64,000 nt of DNA from Sphaerosporella brunnea (taxonomy: Eukaryota; Ascomycota; Pezizomycetes; Pezizales; Pyronemataceae): the NCBI GenBank assembly GCA_008704415.1, contig VXIS01000027.1, forward strand, positions 202,737 through 266,736, given 5' to 3'. Numbering within the stretch: the stretch's first letter is position 1; every line of letters starts with the position of its first letter. A program made the position numbers and the translations under genes. Shown piece by piece: positions 1 to 12,071 of this stretch. The notes beneath the pieces were generated by a model. It searched no databases. It saw nothing but the letters and a program-made list of their open reading frames with translations, and was not told the DNA's origin.

Positions 1-556
1 CCGGCCGGTTTTGAGTGCAGTAAAACGCTCCTTTCGAAGGCGTCAATGCACCACCCACCAGGCGGTCAAGCACGCACGCCGATGCCTGAGAGCAGCGATC
101 AGCGGAGCCAACCACGAGCAGTGGGCCGATTTCCTACACCAGGCCGGTCCTGGTGACAGAGAGCTGAAACCACATGCCGAGGGTAGCGGAACAAGCAAAC
201 TACCCTGTGGAAGGCACTGGCGGAGGCTACTCGCGACGGGGGCAAGCGGAGGCGAAAGACCAATACGTCGGTCAGAGACCTGCTGGTAGACAAGGGCTGC
301 ATAGAGGCAGTGATGGCCTTCTTGAATAGCATTAGCCTTGGGATGTGGCCGAATAGTGCCTGAATCTGTCTGTTTTGTCGCGATCTTTTGTCACGAATCT
401 CCTCAGTACGATCTAGGCTTGCTGTTTCCTTGTCTGCTTTCCTTTTTCACAGGAGCGGACCCCACAGTAGGCGACATGCCCAGAGGCGGTCGTGATTGTG
501 TACACTAGGTGCCATGGCCGCAAGAGGCCGAATGCAAAATGATTAAAACAAACAAT
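1..556 (+). mobile_element. 3' end of a Tad/I-like LINE (non-LTR retrotransposon), cut by the window edge
   Basis: The tail of a LINE ORF2 is readable to a stop at 361-363 (segments TTLWKALAEATRDGG, then SVRDLLVDKGCIEAVMAFLN). It matches the C-terminus of the LINE copy at 12.3 kb (ALWKAIGLATKVGD, then TEAILGFLANTHVGKW). An in-frame TAG sits where the family has a tryptophan, and the upstream part is frameshifted, so this copy is dead. After a ~150-bp 3' UTR comes the family's 3' signature near 512-556, GGCCGCAAGAGGCC (a potential GGCC stem) followed by GATTAAAACAAA. The same signature ends the copies at 12.07, 14.09 and 18.93 kb. The 5' part lies outside the window. Confidence 0.75.
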
Positions 557-1280
557 CTATGACTGCGAGAAAAACTACCCAGAAAGTGTCTTCGTCCTTT
601 GACAATTTGCCTGCAGATGTTGGCCAATTTTCCCTCTTGCCCCGCGTTGGAAGCCTGGGCTCCTGGAAATCCCACAGCTGCGCCCACCAGATGAAAGCGC
701 GTTTCCACAGCTCAGCTATGAGATGGGGCTACTGTGACGGCGCGATGTGGGAATAAGGGGGTTGGTCACGCTGCATTGTGGCCTTGCATTGCGGCTCCGT
801 GTTCAGGCTCTCTGTTGTGGCTGTGTGTGGGGGCGCCGCGATCATGTGGGCTAGATTTAGCGAGGATGTGAGGAAGGAACACAACTCGCAGTAGTTCCTG
901 ACAAATGTGTGTGTGTGCAGCGAGTTCGCCACGTACTTGACCGTGCACTAATTCGTACCGGTTGAGCATCTCACGAGTGACATCGGGTATTTGTCGAGCT
1001 ACAAGCTAAAATTTACTACGCCCATTCGATGCTGGAGGTAGCTTGATCGCGTTGAGCCCTCCTACTGTACCTGTCTCGCACATACCGGATCTACGCATCA
1101 CTAAAGCCATGGAAGGGGATCATGTTGGAAACCGCATCGGGGGGGCTTCAGGTGGACCCAAACACCTACTACGGCAGCGACTGCGGTGGTTTCTTCGTCG
1201 ATGAGCTAGGAAAATGGGCCACAACTCCCGAACCCAATTCTCTGTTCTGCCATGCCACCGTGGAACGGATGATTGAGATT
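557..1280. other. stretch without recognisable genes
   Basis: Open frames here are short, overlapping and without recognisable motifs. I see no repeat structure beyond a GT-rich patch near 905-920. Confidence 0.5.
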
Positions 1281-1480
1281 TCAAGTCCAAGCAGCTATAC
1301 GTGACGGGACCACTCTCTCCTGCATCGTCCTTGCTGAGCCTTTGCCTTTCCCATTGCTCCAAATCCAGCCGCGCCAACTAGGGTTGAGGAATAAGCAAGC
1401 GCATGTGGAGGCATCCCAGAGACCGTTTCGTTTCCTGGCAATAAGATCGCTCAAAGTCCTCAGTTGGAAGGAGGGAGGGA
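1281..1480 (-). repeat. dispersed repeat with coding character, copy 1 (partner at 28.6 kb)
   Basis: Read on the minus strand, about 120 bp align with 28610-28760 (+). Both copies keep the peptide pattern EQWER(Q/A)RLSK(D/K)DAGE and DNA identity on either side. Frames are broken outside the shared core. It is probably a remnant of a transposon-borne protein. I cannot name the family. Confidence 0.5.
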
Positions 1481-1903
1481 GTATTGGGTGGAAACCGTGG
1501 TTGCGCGACAGCAACAAGTGCGCCTCGAGCTTCGCTTTTGATTTATGATGCGAGTCAATTTTTGATTGTTTTTGTTAGGCTGCACAACCACCACTGGCTC
1601 GCTCCAGTTTTTGACTCCAGAAAACTTCGACATATCGGAACTGCTCTTTGTGCTGAAAATACGCTCTGGCGCGAGGCGGCGCACTTCAGCACGAAATTTC
1701 AAGCCAGTGGAAATGGTCCAAGTGCTCAGCAGTGAAGATAAAGCTCATCTGCACCGACGAGTGCCGTACGGTTGCCAACCGATTTTTGCTGTTGCGCGGT
1801 TGTCAACCCCGTCGGAGGTTGTTTAGCTACGGGTTTCCCACCCAGCTCAAATGTTTTTTTCTGTGTCATCATCGCGTCACGCCCAAACCACCAAACCACC
1901 ATC

Positions 1904-2599
1904 ATGTCGCCAACCCCCCGCGTTGCTGACCGAAACGCTATTCGAGATTGGGGACCTCCTTTCGGTGCCCGACCTCAGCGCACTGGTCCACTGCTGATCG
2001 ATTGTTGTGCCAACATCACGGCCGCCATCATATCTGCTGGCAACCCCAAGGCACACGTCCAGCGAGCGATCACTAACCCCCCGGCCATACACCTTGTCTT
2101 CGAGGGCTGGAACCCACTGCACTGTGCGGCGATCAACAGGCATGATGTGGTGGCCATGCTGCTCATTGAAAATGGCGCCGTGGTGTGTGCCGCAGCGGTG
2201 GACGGGATGACACCGCTGCAATGCACGGCGTATGACGGACATGCGGTCGTGTGTGAGCTGCTCATTTCAAAAGGCGCCAACGTCTCCCCGGTCGACAAGA
2301 GAGGAAGGACCGCATTGTTCACTGCTGGAAAAAGGGGAGATGAAGAGCTGGCGCAGATACTGGTTGCGAACGGCGCTGATGTGTCGATCGGCGACCTGAA
2401 CGGACGGACCCCCCTTCACTTTGCGGTGATGGCCATGCACACGTCGGTTTCCCGTTTGCTCTTCGAGAAAGGCGCCAACGTGTCAGCTGTCGACCGTTGG
2501 GGGAAGACACTGATACACACAGCAACCCGTTACAGCAATGACGCTGTCATTCAGCTACTACATGACAGGTCAACCCCGTCCCCTGAGGAGACCTCATGA
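1904..2599 (+). pseudogene. F-box/ankyrin-repeat protein gene with an F-box out of frame
   Basis: From ATG 1904 a 231-aa frame carries five ankyrin repeats at about residues 67-99, 100-132, 133-165, 166-198 and 199-223. TPLHFA- and GANVS-type signatures are clear (GWNPLHCAAINRHDVVAMLL, NGRTPLHFAVMAMHTSVSRL). An F-box-like segment, LFEIGDLLSVPDLSAL, is present at 1923-1994 but in a different frame, entered just after a C6 run at 1914-1919 and closed by TGA at 1995. In this family such proteins usually act as substrate adaptors for SCF ubiquitin ligases. Here the F-box could be made only with a frameshift near each of its ends, so the locus is a pseudogene, a sequencing error, or an ankyrin-only protein. 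The 5' leader (CCAAACCACC repeated, then ATCATG) is shared with the F-box remnant at 50.3 kb. No neighbour appears co-regulated. Confidence 0.65.
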
Positions 2600-4452
2600 G
2601 TCAAAGGGGCGCTGTGCGGTTCGGGGACCTTCCGTCTTTGTGTGGTTATCTGTAGGCTGGGTTCTGAGAGGGAGTAGGGGAGGGACACGGAAGGTGAATG
2701 GGTGGGAGGAAGGCAAGGACGGTGTGTGGCAATACTGAATCTACTAGAGAATATGGTGCAGGCAGCTACAAACTTGGTCGTTAGACGTATATTTTCGTCG
2801 GAAAATAAGCAGCACGCAAGTGCAGAAACAGTGGAATGGAAAACGTTGGGTTGTAGAGCGCATCTGCCTTAGGTGCTTAACGTCTGTTTTGCTCTGAGTT
2901 CGGACGCGCGCAAACCGGCATTGATTGTTGTCGTCCATCTCCGACGACCAGGTTTATAGCTGCCTGCACAATATGGAAAAATTTTCGAAGTTTAAATTTT
3001 GGCTTTTTGCGCGTGCTCCAGGTCAAAAGTTCTTTTCGACGTCGAGGCTAATGACGTTGCCATGACAGGACGCGTATTGAAGCGGCCTTTCACCACAGCT
3101 GTGGCGATTCTTATTAATTCTGGCTCGCATACATACGTTCATGTCGACAGATGCAGGATTCCCGGAATGGTGATCCCACGAGAGAAGGCACATCGGCGCA
3201 TCTCCTTTACCCGTACCATCGTTTCCCGCACCAGGCACGATACCAGGACCAAGTCAGTTGAGCCGGATCTTGTGCCCTCCAGTCCCTCCTACGTCGAGGA
3301 CTGCTCAGTCGCCAAGCCCAAGAACAATGCACATACCCGCCCTTTTGAGTTGCACCCCGCCAGTAGATCAGCAGAGAACTCCACCTCCAAAGCACAGTCC
3401 CAAGCAAGCTGAACTGGAAGCTCTTGACTTCAATCGCGCGAGTCTCATTGTCAAAACGCAGAAATGGTTTGGCTGCTTTAGCTGAAAAAGGTCATGCTCC
3501 CTGGACTACATGCTCTCGGTACCAAGATCACGGGGAAAACGTTAATCTGTATGTACTTTCGCACAATATTCAGGCGATGTGGCGGGCGTCCTTTTGCCCC
3601 AAAAAGTCTTGGTCACCACATCATGCCTTCCTCACAATACGGAACTATTGTCGAGTAGATTCGCTATGAGTCTCTACACATTTCGAGACATAATGACTGA
3701 CGCATTCTTCGAGGGCATCTAGAAGGGTTTGCGGACAACTAAGGCTTGACTGCGAAGTGATGCATGTGAGCGTTAAACTCGGTGAAGACACGAGGGCTCA
3801 CTTTGGCGACAATCTGGGGATTTTCCTCTGCAGTTGACCGTGCCCTATTACAGCCGGTGAAGGTGCATTACCCGATGTGTGGCAGCCCAGTCAACTTCGT
3901 TTTGTGAGATATGGGATCGCAGGCGGCGTCGTCTACAAAACTGAAGTTCGTTAAGTGAGCTTGCGCAGTTCCCAGCAAGCAACAGCGTAGCAACCTCCAT
4001 CCAAAGCTTCACGCTTTCTAGAGCTTCATGTCCTGCGTTTTGATATCGCGACAGCTTCAGTACCCCCGGTCGATGATGTAGTGAGTAGACATGCAGCGTA
4101 TTGAGCATACACATGCACGCGTCCTCTTGTGTGAACGGTGACGGAGTGACTCTTGGGACTGCGTAGCAGGTGGGAAATGGACTGTCAAGAAACGTGTTGT
4201 TGCGGCCTGTTGGGCCGTGGCGATAGCCGCGGCCTCGGTATAGAGCGTGTACCCACGACTTATGTTTACGCTACTCGCACAATGTTAACAATCCTATTAT
4301 ATTTTTCAGATCCTGCTGGCATGAAGTCGCAATGTATATGCTCCGGTCAATCAAGAAAGACAGTTGTACTTCCATATTGAGATCAGGAGCGAAGGGTGGT
4401 CAAACTTACTAAGAGCCTGACGATCCTCAGACTGCGAGACCCTAAGTTCTTC
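2600..4452. other. stretch without supported genes
   Basis: A 137-codon open frame at 2999-3412 (+) has no recognisable domain, no family match I can name and no clear leader. I do not call it a gene. No repeat structure is evident in the rest. Confidence 0.45.
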
Positions 4453-5261
4453 TAGTGATGAACATAAGCCGAGCCGGCTTGAGCTCAAAGCGCAAGCCTC
4501 GAGGAGAGCCAAGCGAAGCTTGACCCTTCGAGGCGCTGCGCCAGCTCCAGCCTGTTGCCCTACGAGCCGCGCGTTTTCCGAGCCTTTTGTTATACCTGGC
4601 TAAGTAGGGGGAGACATCCTGTCGGCGGGACGAAGATGAAAAATGAGGGCCCAAGGCGTGTTGATCGACTACATTGTGTGCAATTCCATCACAGCTCAAA
4701 AGCTGCCTCAATCACGACAGCCTCGATGACTGGGGCATCAATAATAAGCCTACAAACCGCAGGGATACCGCCGATGGACAGAGAGAGGTTGAGGATGCTT
4801 TCAGTAGCGAGAATGAGCACGCGGCAGAGAGCCAGGGTCATGATAAGTGCTCGGCAGCTGGTCAGAGGAGGTTGCGGCGGCAAGGCAGAGCGAGAGTCTG
4901 GTGGCCAGGCAGCGCGAGGGTAAGGCGGCCCGGAAGAGCCAAGGTAGCGCGCCAGGTTACAGCGCAGGTTGCTCCCAGCCAGACCACCCTAGCCGGAGCG
5001 AACGCGGGAATGGCGGCCATGGTGATGGCCAACTAGAATGGTTGCATTCCGGATCAGATCTGTCGGATATATACTAGTATAGCGTCGTCGGCAATGTCAC
5101 TGTGTGCAACCTCTTATTTACCGGCTCGTAAGTCATAAATTCGAGCCAAAGCTCGAACCTTTAAGGCTCGGCTGGGCTTGACGAGCCGATGTTTCACCAT
5201 GCCGAGCTGGCTCGAGCCTGCCGCATGGCCCGGCTCGGCTCGCCTGTGTCCATCGGTGCTA
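4453..5261. mobile_element. degenerate hAT-like element with GAGCC/GGCTC-rich ends
   Basis: The left end reads TAGTGATGAACATAAGCCG. The inverted right end reads TAGCACCGATGGACACAGG. Both lead into dense GAGCC/GGCTC/CTCGAG palindromes. The same ends recur at 29.02, 40.82/41.74 and 56.87 kb. Internal open frames show no transposase motif, so it looks like a non-autonomous or deleted copy. No clean 8-bp target duplication is visible, and the exact ends are uncertain. Confidence 0.5.
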
Positions 5262-5776
5262 CTTTTCATCAACACCCTCAAACCGCTATGCTGGAGCGGG
5301 TGGTGTTTTTGAAAAAGCTGAAACAAAAACTGCGACCTGAATTTACCCGAAAGCATGACGCCCAAGAGGTAGTGAGCCACGCCGATTTTCAGACTGTTTC
5401 GTGCTTGGATATACAAGGCATTCTTGGACTGTCTGTGGTTAATACCGGGAGGCATTGAGGTCCACTGGCCTTTGTGCGATACAGAGGCAGTGGTTTTGTG
5501 CGTCGAAAGCCGCAAAGCTGCGGGTAAACTGCATGTGTTTATCTACGGCGTTGATTGTGGTAGGACGTGCGGTTCTCGCCAACGGGGTGCTATTGAGCAC
5601 CGGTTGCCATCAGGAGGAATTGAATTGAGGCTCTCTACACCTGCGTGTATACGGCGCGTTGGCCCGCGGTAGTACGCGCGGTTTTCATATTCGGTTTGAT
5701 GGTCCGTAGGCTTTGCGCCACCGAGGGCGAACCCTGACATCATTGGGCTATTTTCACGGTAAGGCCCTGAGTTACC
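5262..5776. other. stretch without recognisable genes
   Basis: Only short open frames without motifs lie between the hAT-like relic and the Tc1/mariner element. Confidence 0.45.
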
Positions 5777-5778
5777 TA

Positions 5779-7114
5779 CAGTCGGGGAACTTGGGTGACC
5801 AGATGCGCCCGGTTACCAATGCCTTACAACGAGAAAACAACCAACGCCGGAACACCGAAACGCCGAGGAAAAAAAAAAAACACACAGCGATGTGATGGCG
5901 GGTTTATTTACAAGCGCTCAATACTTTGCAGGCCCTCCCTTCGCCTCCAATACGGCTTTTACCCGGTTAGCCATACTATCTATGATACCGTCCACCTTGT
6001 CCCAATCGAGCTCCTCCCACGACCGCTGTGCTAGCTCTATGAACTCCCCTTCAGTGTGGGCGCGAGTAGAGGGGTTGGTCATCTTCAAATCAATCTTGGC
6101 GTCAAGGAGCGGCCAGACATTCTCGGTAGGGTTGAGGTCAGGGGAGCTTGGAGGCCACTCAAGACAAGTGAGACTGTATGCCTCACGAGCCTGCTGGGTC
6201 TGCTTGGACGTATGTATCCTGGCACCATCCTCAATCGTTGGATGGTCCTCAGGACCACCAGGAAGACTGCAGATGAATGGCACCAGGTATGCTTTGACCA
6301 ATTCCTCCATGTGTTGCGTCGAATCCACACCCAAACTGTCTCGCTTGTGTTTCCGCTCCTCCGGAGTTCTTTTACGGAAAATAACTAAAGGAGTGTGTGC
6401 TCCAAAGGTGATGGCGGCAGCGGCAAGTACAGAGAAGCGTCCAGAGGTGGATGTTGGCTGGAGATAGCGAGGCTGGAATGCCCTTGCGATACCGGTGGAC
6501 GTCGGACTAATCGTGTACGGCGAACACGACCCGAACTCAGAGGCTTCTCGTCGCATTACACCACTTTCCTCCACTGTTGGACCTCCCACCTCCCACGCTT
6601 GAGGCACCAGCGGTACCGCTTCCTCATCGTCGTCGTATCCAGCTAGGTCTTTCTCCTGGCACTGCGGCAGTACCAGCGCTCGTTGCGTAGATACCGTCCC
6701 AGCACCCGGGGTATAACTGGTGATTGGGCCTGCTCTGCAACGTCGGCCAAAGTCGCAGACGGATTTTGCATAACAACTCTCTTGGCGTGTCGTAGATCCC
6801 TCTCCTACATCCTTTTTGGCTGTCCGGTTCGCAGGTCTTGTTTGATCTTGCGGTTGGTGTTCCACTGCTGGTAGATCCTCTGCGCCTGTGATCGGGACAC
6901 CCCAGTTTCCTTGTCAATTTGGGCGAAACACTTGCCCTCTTTTCTTTTAGAAACCACATCAATTCTCTCGTGAAGTGTCGCTTCTCTTCGCTTTTCTGTC
7001 GTTTTATCGATCGGCATGGTTGTTGTTGAGAAACGAGAGAGAATTCTGTCGCCCATCTACTTGTTACACAACCGGATGGCACCCGGCCATCTCGTCACCC
7101 AAGTTCCCCGACTG
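5779..7114 (-). mobile_element. Tc1/mariner DNA transposon, complete ends, inactive
   Basis: Terminal inverted repeats begin CAGTCGGGGAACTTGGG. They match for 21 bases, then again after one mismatch (about 27 bp in all). TA target duplications sit at 5777-5778 and 7115-7116, as expected for Tc1/mariner. The element is 1336 bp and holds one transposase relic on the minus strand. It is therefore a full-length insertion that was later disabled, not a fragment. Confidence 0.9.
5918..7020 (-). pseudogene. Tc1/mariner-type DDE transposase, frameshifted
   Basis: The likely start is near 7018 (MPIDKTTEKRREATLHE). The N-terminus has a helix-turn-helix (FAQIDKETGVSRSQAQRIYQ). The frame then breaks at least twice, and in-frame TAG and TAA codons appear in the middle. 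The first catalytic Asp survives in the DNA (C-D-E-K reading) just before a frameshift into EASEFGS. The second lies in IEDGARIHTSK, and the third catalytic residue in WPPSSPDLNPTENVW. The last ~315 codons are open as far as 5918. The family cuts and pastes at TA sites. This copy cannot make a full protein, though its ends could still be used in trans. Confidence 0.85.
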
Positions 7115-7116
7115 TA

Positions 7117-10100
7117 CTTTGATCTCAAGGTATAGGGCCACGCAACTTCACCACGATCCCGCACAGCGACCGCCATCGACACAGCTCGCATCCAACACCC
7201 CCACCCATCCCGCACCATTGGTTCACCCACAAGGTCCGCGGCAACCACATAACATACCCGGATCACACAGATAGAGTGAAACTTGCAGTGTTTGCCTGGG
7301 GAGTTGCTCAGCAACGCTTCCAGTTGGCGAAGTCCGTGAGTCAGCGGTGATGATGCTTTTAACGGCGCGGGCCCTCTCGATTGTAGGTGGTTGTTTGCCC
7401 TGGTTGTGGGTGGTGTATGGCCATAGGCTGCAACGGTGGCCTGCGGTGGTACTCACAATTTACTTCAGCTTATCAGGATTCGGGTAGCTCACAGTCTGCG
7501 CTCTCCGTTGTTGGTTGTCTCGAGGTGCTGACATCACCGCGACGGCGCGCGTGGCTCGTTGTCAGCATATATGTGTTGAATCGTCAGCATCCACCAGCGG
7601 CAAGGACGATTGACGATGGTGCGTCCAGCATCCAGAAACATGAGACTGGGCGTCGGCCAGGTGGTGGGGCAGTTGATAGACCTCTGGGCTACAATTTTGT
7701 GTTCAATAGTTTGTCACGTTGAAACGAACGCTTCTGCAACCTGAGAGCCCCAGTTTAAAGCATCGGAAGGTAGGCAACACTTTTCTTCACTGATGGTCAT
7801 TCTATTTGGCCACGTTTGCTTGACAGCTTCTCGCTGCGGGACTGTTGGGTTCCATTCGCACGCCGTTCAACGGTAAAGCGCTCATAGTCCGATGGAGGAA
7901 GCAGTTTTGTATGTACGAGGGCAAACTGCAATCTGGTAGAGTACGTAAATTATATAATATGCGGGCGATTAGTGGACGTCTGGGGCGTACCGGGTGGTGG
8001 ATGTTTCGGGGCACGGTCACATCAGTTTACAAGGTCAAGGTGCAACGTCGACTGCCAGAAACTTCATGTATGTCATAATATAATATCAGCACCACAGAGA
8101 CCGTACACGCGACAGCTAGAAACAAAAAAACAAACAAAAGGATGCCAAACAACATCCAAGAAACGAGTACATTGCAAGACTAATGCAACCGATGAGCACA
8201 CGAACAACATTGCCCATAGTCAGCAAACGCGCAGTGTCTGCAATATCGTCCCTTAGGGCCTTCAACTCCCAGTTGACCGTCATCCCCAGCCTCTTGTGGC
8301 CATGATGGGCTGAACAGTGCAGTTCCGGAATGCTGAAGCATTGCGCTGTGGGAGCCGGCGGGCCTATTATATGCCATGGCAAAGAAAGGCTGGCTTCGGC
8401 AATCGCCATGTATAACAGGTCGCTGATGCCAAACGGATTCAGGTGACTTGTCATGGCTGGAATTGGCGGCACGACATCTGCCACGACATCCACAAGTATC
8501 TACAGGCCAGTCCGGACTCCTGACGTGTGTGCTGACAATAGCTGCAGTGTCATTCGGAACACGATGCGCGAAATCGCTGCACAGGACCACCTGGGACCGG
8601 CGATGGCGCTGTTCAAGGGGCTAGACGAGTCGCCGGTAGACGCGTGGCTCGTGAAGAGAAGAGTGGCCGGTGGGATTGATTTCCAGGTTATGTCGTCTCG
8701 ACCACTATCTTGGGGTTAATCCACTTGCACAAAACCTGTGCGAATTCCCAGCTGAAACGTTGCAACATGTGCAAGGGCTAGTCGACTCGATGGCGAAGGA
8801 CCGAGTGCGCGCCAAGAAATTTAGTGAAAAGGGATGCCGAAGGGGTGCTATTTCTGATCGAAGCGCAGCAGCGTTCCCTCGAATGTAAACACACGGTGTT
8901 TGGAATTACGAGACATTACTCATTCACCTGTCCAGACCTCGTGTGGGCTCCTAAACCAATATCAGGTCCCCCGAAAGCTTGGCTGTCTGACCTGGCGCTG
9001 GAGCTAACCACGCGACCCAGACTGCCACAACGTGACTTATACAAAGAGATAGTTAGCATCCGACGGCGGTTTTCCCCTTAACGTAACCCATCTACTGAAC
9101 GTGTTGCTCCTCCGCGTTTCGGGCGCGGGGCGTGTTCTGTTTCACCCCCTCCGTTACCAAATTCCTGCACAGCGGGTCCACATCATCTATCTTCCTGTTT
9201 TCACGCAGCTTGCTGTGACGAATCCGGACTGAGTCAGCTCATGCTGTTTATTACACAACGCTATCTTCGAGGACTGACAATACACAGCTCATCTCTGCGT
9301 TTTGCCGTGTCATCCACGAGTGTGATGCCACTGGCCGTAGAAATCGGTGTTATTGGGCGTAGCAACACCCAACAAAAAGAATACTGCATCCCCAGACCCG
9401 GCCTTTGGGCAGAGTTCGAAAACTCGGAAGGTAGATGGTGAGGCGGTGAAAACAGGTTGATGAGTAAGTATGCGTTTCAAGATTTAGAGCTGCACATTAT
9501 GCTAGTTGACGTTGTTCGTTGAAACGCCCGGTCGCGTCCGAATGAGCCGCCTATTGATTGCGGGTTTCGGCATTGAGAACGTCAGGGCCAACAGTAGACC
9601 GCTTCTTCTCAGATCCCGGTGGCGCTTCATCCGCCAGCTGAAGCAGCTCTGCCGGTTTGCCCCACCCGTCGACCCTTCACTTGCAAGGAGCAAGCGATTT
9701 CGCGCTGGTGACACCATATTCACACCGAAAGTGACACCGATATTGATGACTCGGAGAACAGGATCGATGCCGGAGCCTCGGGTCACAAGGCGCGGACCGA
9801 GCTAGTACAACAGGATAGATCAAACGACAAGGCAGGTGAAGGACCCCCGTCAAAATACGGCGGAAACGCTTGGGGTTGGGGTCGGTGGGAGCGTCGATGT
9901 AATTGCAGACGGAGGTGAATGAGTTTTGTTTTGCCTAGCTCTAACCCTTCATACCGGCGAAAGGCCCATCACTCCCTGCATTTTGGGAGTTACGCTCATG
10001 ATGCTTCGCCACTACCTTGACCCACAGCGATCCCACAACACTCTGTTGCGTTCACAGAAATTACATATATCATTTGATCGACCGAATATTGCGGACGCCA

Positions 10101-10614
10101 CGCTCAGATGCGTGGTTGTGAGGAATATCGATCTACTAGATTAGTTGCCCAAACGCCGGTTGTATTGTTCATATCAGACACAGTCTGCAGGCTCCCACCC
10201 AGTCTGGTTGTTGCAAACAATTTTAGTGCGTACAACGGTCTATCAGCCTACGTTGCAGACACGCTATCGGTCGCCATCAACGTTTTGCAACCTCTAAGGT
10301 GTCATCCATGGCAGAGTGAAGGCGTCGTGCCGCAAGATTCTATTCTTCCGAGCGCCTAAGCGCAGACTGGAGGAGACTCAGTGAGACCGTTGTATGTTTT
10401 GGCTCTTTCTGTGCTCTAGATGTCCAGATTATGTCATAGTGAAGCAGGGCAAGCACTTACCCCGCGCGCCTGCCAAGGCGTTTCCTGTTCTGCATCCATC
10501 TCCCTCCTCTTTCTTATGATCATCAAATTCGACAAACCACGTCGTCCCGCAAACCCGCTTTTACGCACCCTCCTCCCCTTCCTTCGTTGCTCCAAGTTCA
10601 ACACCAAACCAAAA
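7117..10614. other. long stretch without supported genes
   Basis: Several frames of 70-136 codons exist on both strands (for example 8453-8719 +, 8116-8493 -, 9502-9805 on both strands). None shows a domain, a convincing intron set or a repeat partner in the window. A possible splice site (CCCAG near 8750) follows the 8453 frame, but the join gives no recognisable protein. Confidence 0.45.
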
Positions 10615-10629
10615 GAAACACTGGCTCTA

Positions 10630-11165
10630 TTCGCGCAGACTGCATGTCGTTCCTGCACTTGTCCTTCAGACAGATCCAGGACCTGGACTGCATCTACGGC
10701 GTTAACGTGCCTTTGATCCTGATGAACCCGTTCCACACCGACTGCGGCACTGCCAACATCATCGAAGTACGAGCGTCACAACGTTTACATCATATGATCA
10801 TCACGTTCAACGGGCGCCGCTACCCCCGTGTTGCGAACTACTCGCTTCTTCCTGTGCCCAGGTCCTACAACTCGGCCATTGGGGACTGGTAGCCCCTGGA
10901 TACGGTGACGTTTTTGAGTCTCTCGAGAACTCGAGTATGCAGGAACCGGGGAATCCAGTACCTTTGCCTCAGCAACATTGAAGACTTGGGTGCAGTTGTG
11001 GATTTGGGCATCTTGGGCCACACACACGGTCGAGGCCGAGGAGGAATACATCACGCGGCTTACGGACAGGACCAAGGCTCACATTGAATGGTGGTTTCAT
11101 CATCGACTGCGAGGGAACCGTCTATCTGCTTGAGATTCAATTGTGCAGCTTCCGAAGAAAACGCG
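10630..11165 (+). pseudogene. UGP1: UGP1 fragment (UTP-glucose-1-phosphate uridylyltransferase), decayed
   Basis: Consecutive pieces follow the order of the enzyme core: YGVNVPLILMNPFHTD, then TFNGRRYPRV..YSLLPVP and a piece ending IGDW, then after a stop and frame change PGYGDVFESLENS, then YLCLSNIEDLGAVVDLGIL, then EEEYITRLTDRTKAHIE, then IDCEGTVYLLEIQ. The intact enzyme makes UDP-glucose for cell wall and glycogen synthesis and is about 500 aa long. Here only a central ~180-residue part remains, with at least three frameshifts and a TAG after DW. No introns interrupt the piece, which fits a truncated retrocopy, but a genomic fragment is not excluded. A functional UGP1 must lie elsewhere. 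Confidence 0.8.
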
Positions 11166-12057
11166 AGACGCTGGCTTTCCACTCCCTCATGTTCAAATGG
11201 ATGGCACACGGAGATCAACAATTGGAGCCCCCGCTACGCTCGAGATTGTGTCTGGTAGGCTACCAGCGGCTTCTCACGCTGGCTTGGAACAGAGAGCAAC
11301 AAGAAAGCGGTCACCGACTGCCTGCACAAGCACGAACACGAAATCGTGAAGGCGCTGATCGATCTCAGACGTGCAAAGCAGATACCGATCAACGGGAGAG
11401 ACTCGATATTGTCGAACGAGCAGACCGGAGCGAGCGAACCCTGCAAAGATGGCCCAAAGGAGCTGCCAAGATGGCGGAGGCGCGCATATGGTGCCGTCAC
11501 GTCAACCTTGGCCGCAGAGTGACACTCAACGGTGAGTATGATTCTCCGCAGGCACTGCAAACCTGACGCTAATCATGAACAGGAACTGTCATGATTGATG
11601 CCAACGGAGGCAGTCCGATTGATTGATATACGTTCCGGAGGTATCTTGGAGAGCCAATCCCTAGCATCGCCGCACTGATTACATCTTGGTCCAGTCGTCA
11701 GCTTTTTCCCCTGTCCGCAGCAGCAATAAAAGGGTCACGGAGTCAATCAAGGGAGTCAAAAAAGGGTCAAGGAGTCAATCGAAGTCCAGCAACACGCGAT
11801 GGCTCTGCGGTTCGAGCGCGTCGAGATGCTGTGACGGAAGAGTGCCCAGAAGTAGAAGGATAAGGAAAGGCGGAAGCCCCGCGCGTCGCTACGACTGTTT
11901 GAGCGACGCCAGCGGCGACATCACGCTGAGCCGAAAAACACAGACGATTTACTCCACCTTGCCGTGACGCCGAAGGGCCTCAGCCGAGCGACAAATATAG
12001 CGGGAAGTGCTGCCCAATTTTTGGCCTCGCAAGCTTCCGGCAAAGAAATTGCGGTGC
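11166..12057. other. stretch without supported genes
   Basis: A plus-strand frame continues from the UGP1 relic to 11566, but it is rich in Arg/Glu/Gln without motifs and I do not call it. At 11728-11790 AAAGGGTCA(C/A)GGAGTCAATC is repeated in tandem. Confidence 0.4.
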
Positions 12058-12071
12058 GATTATCAGATGGA

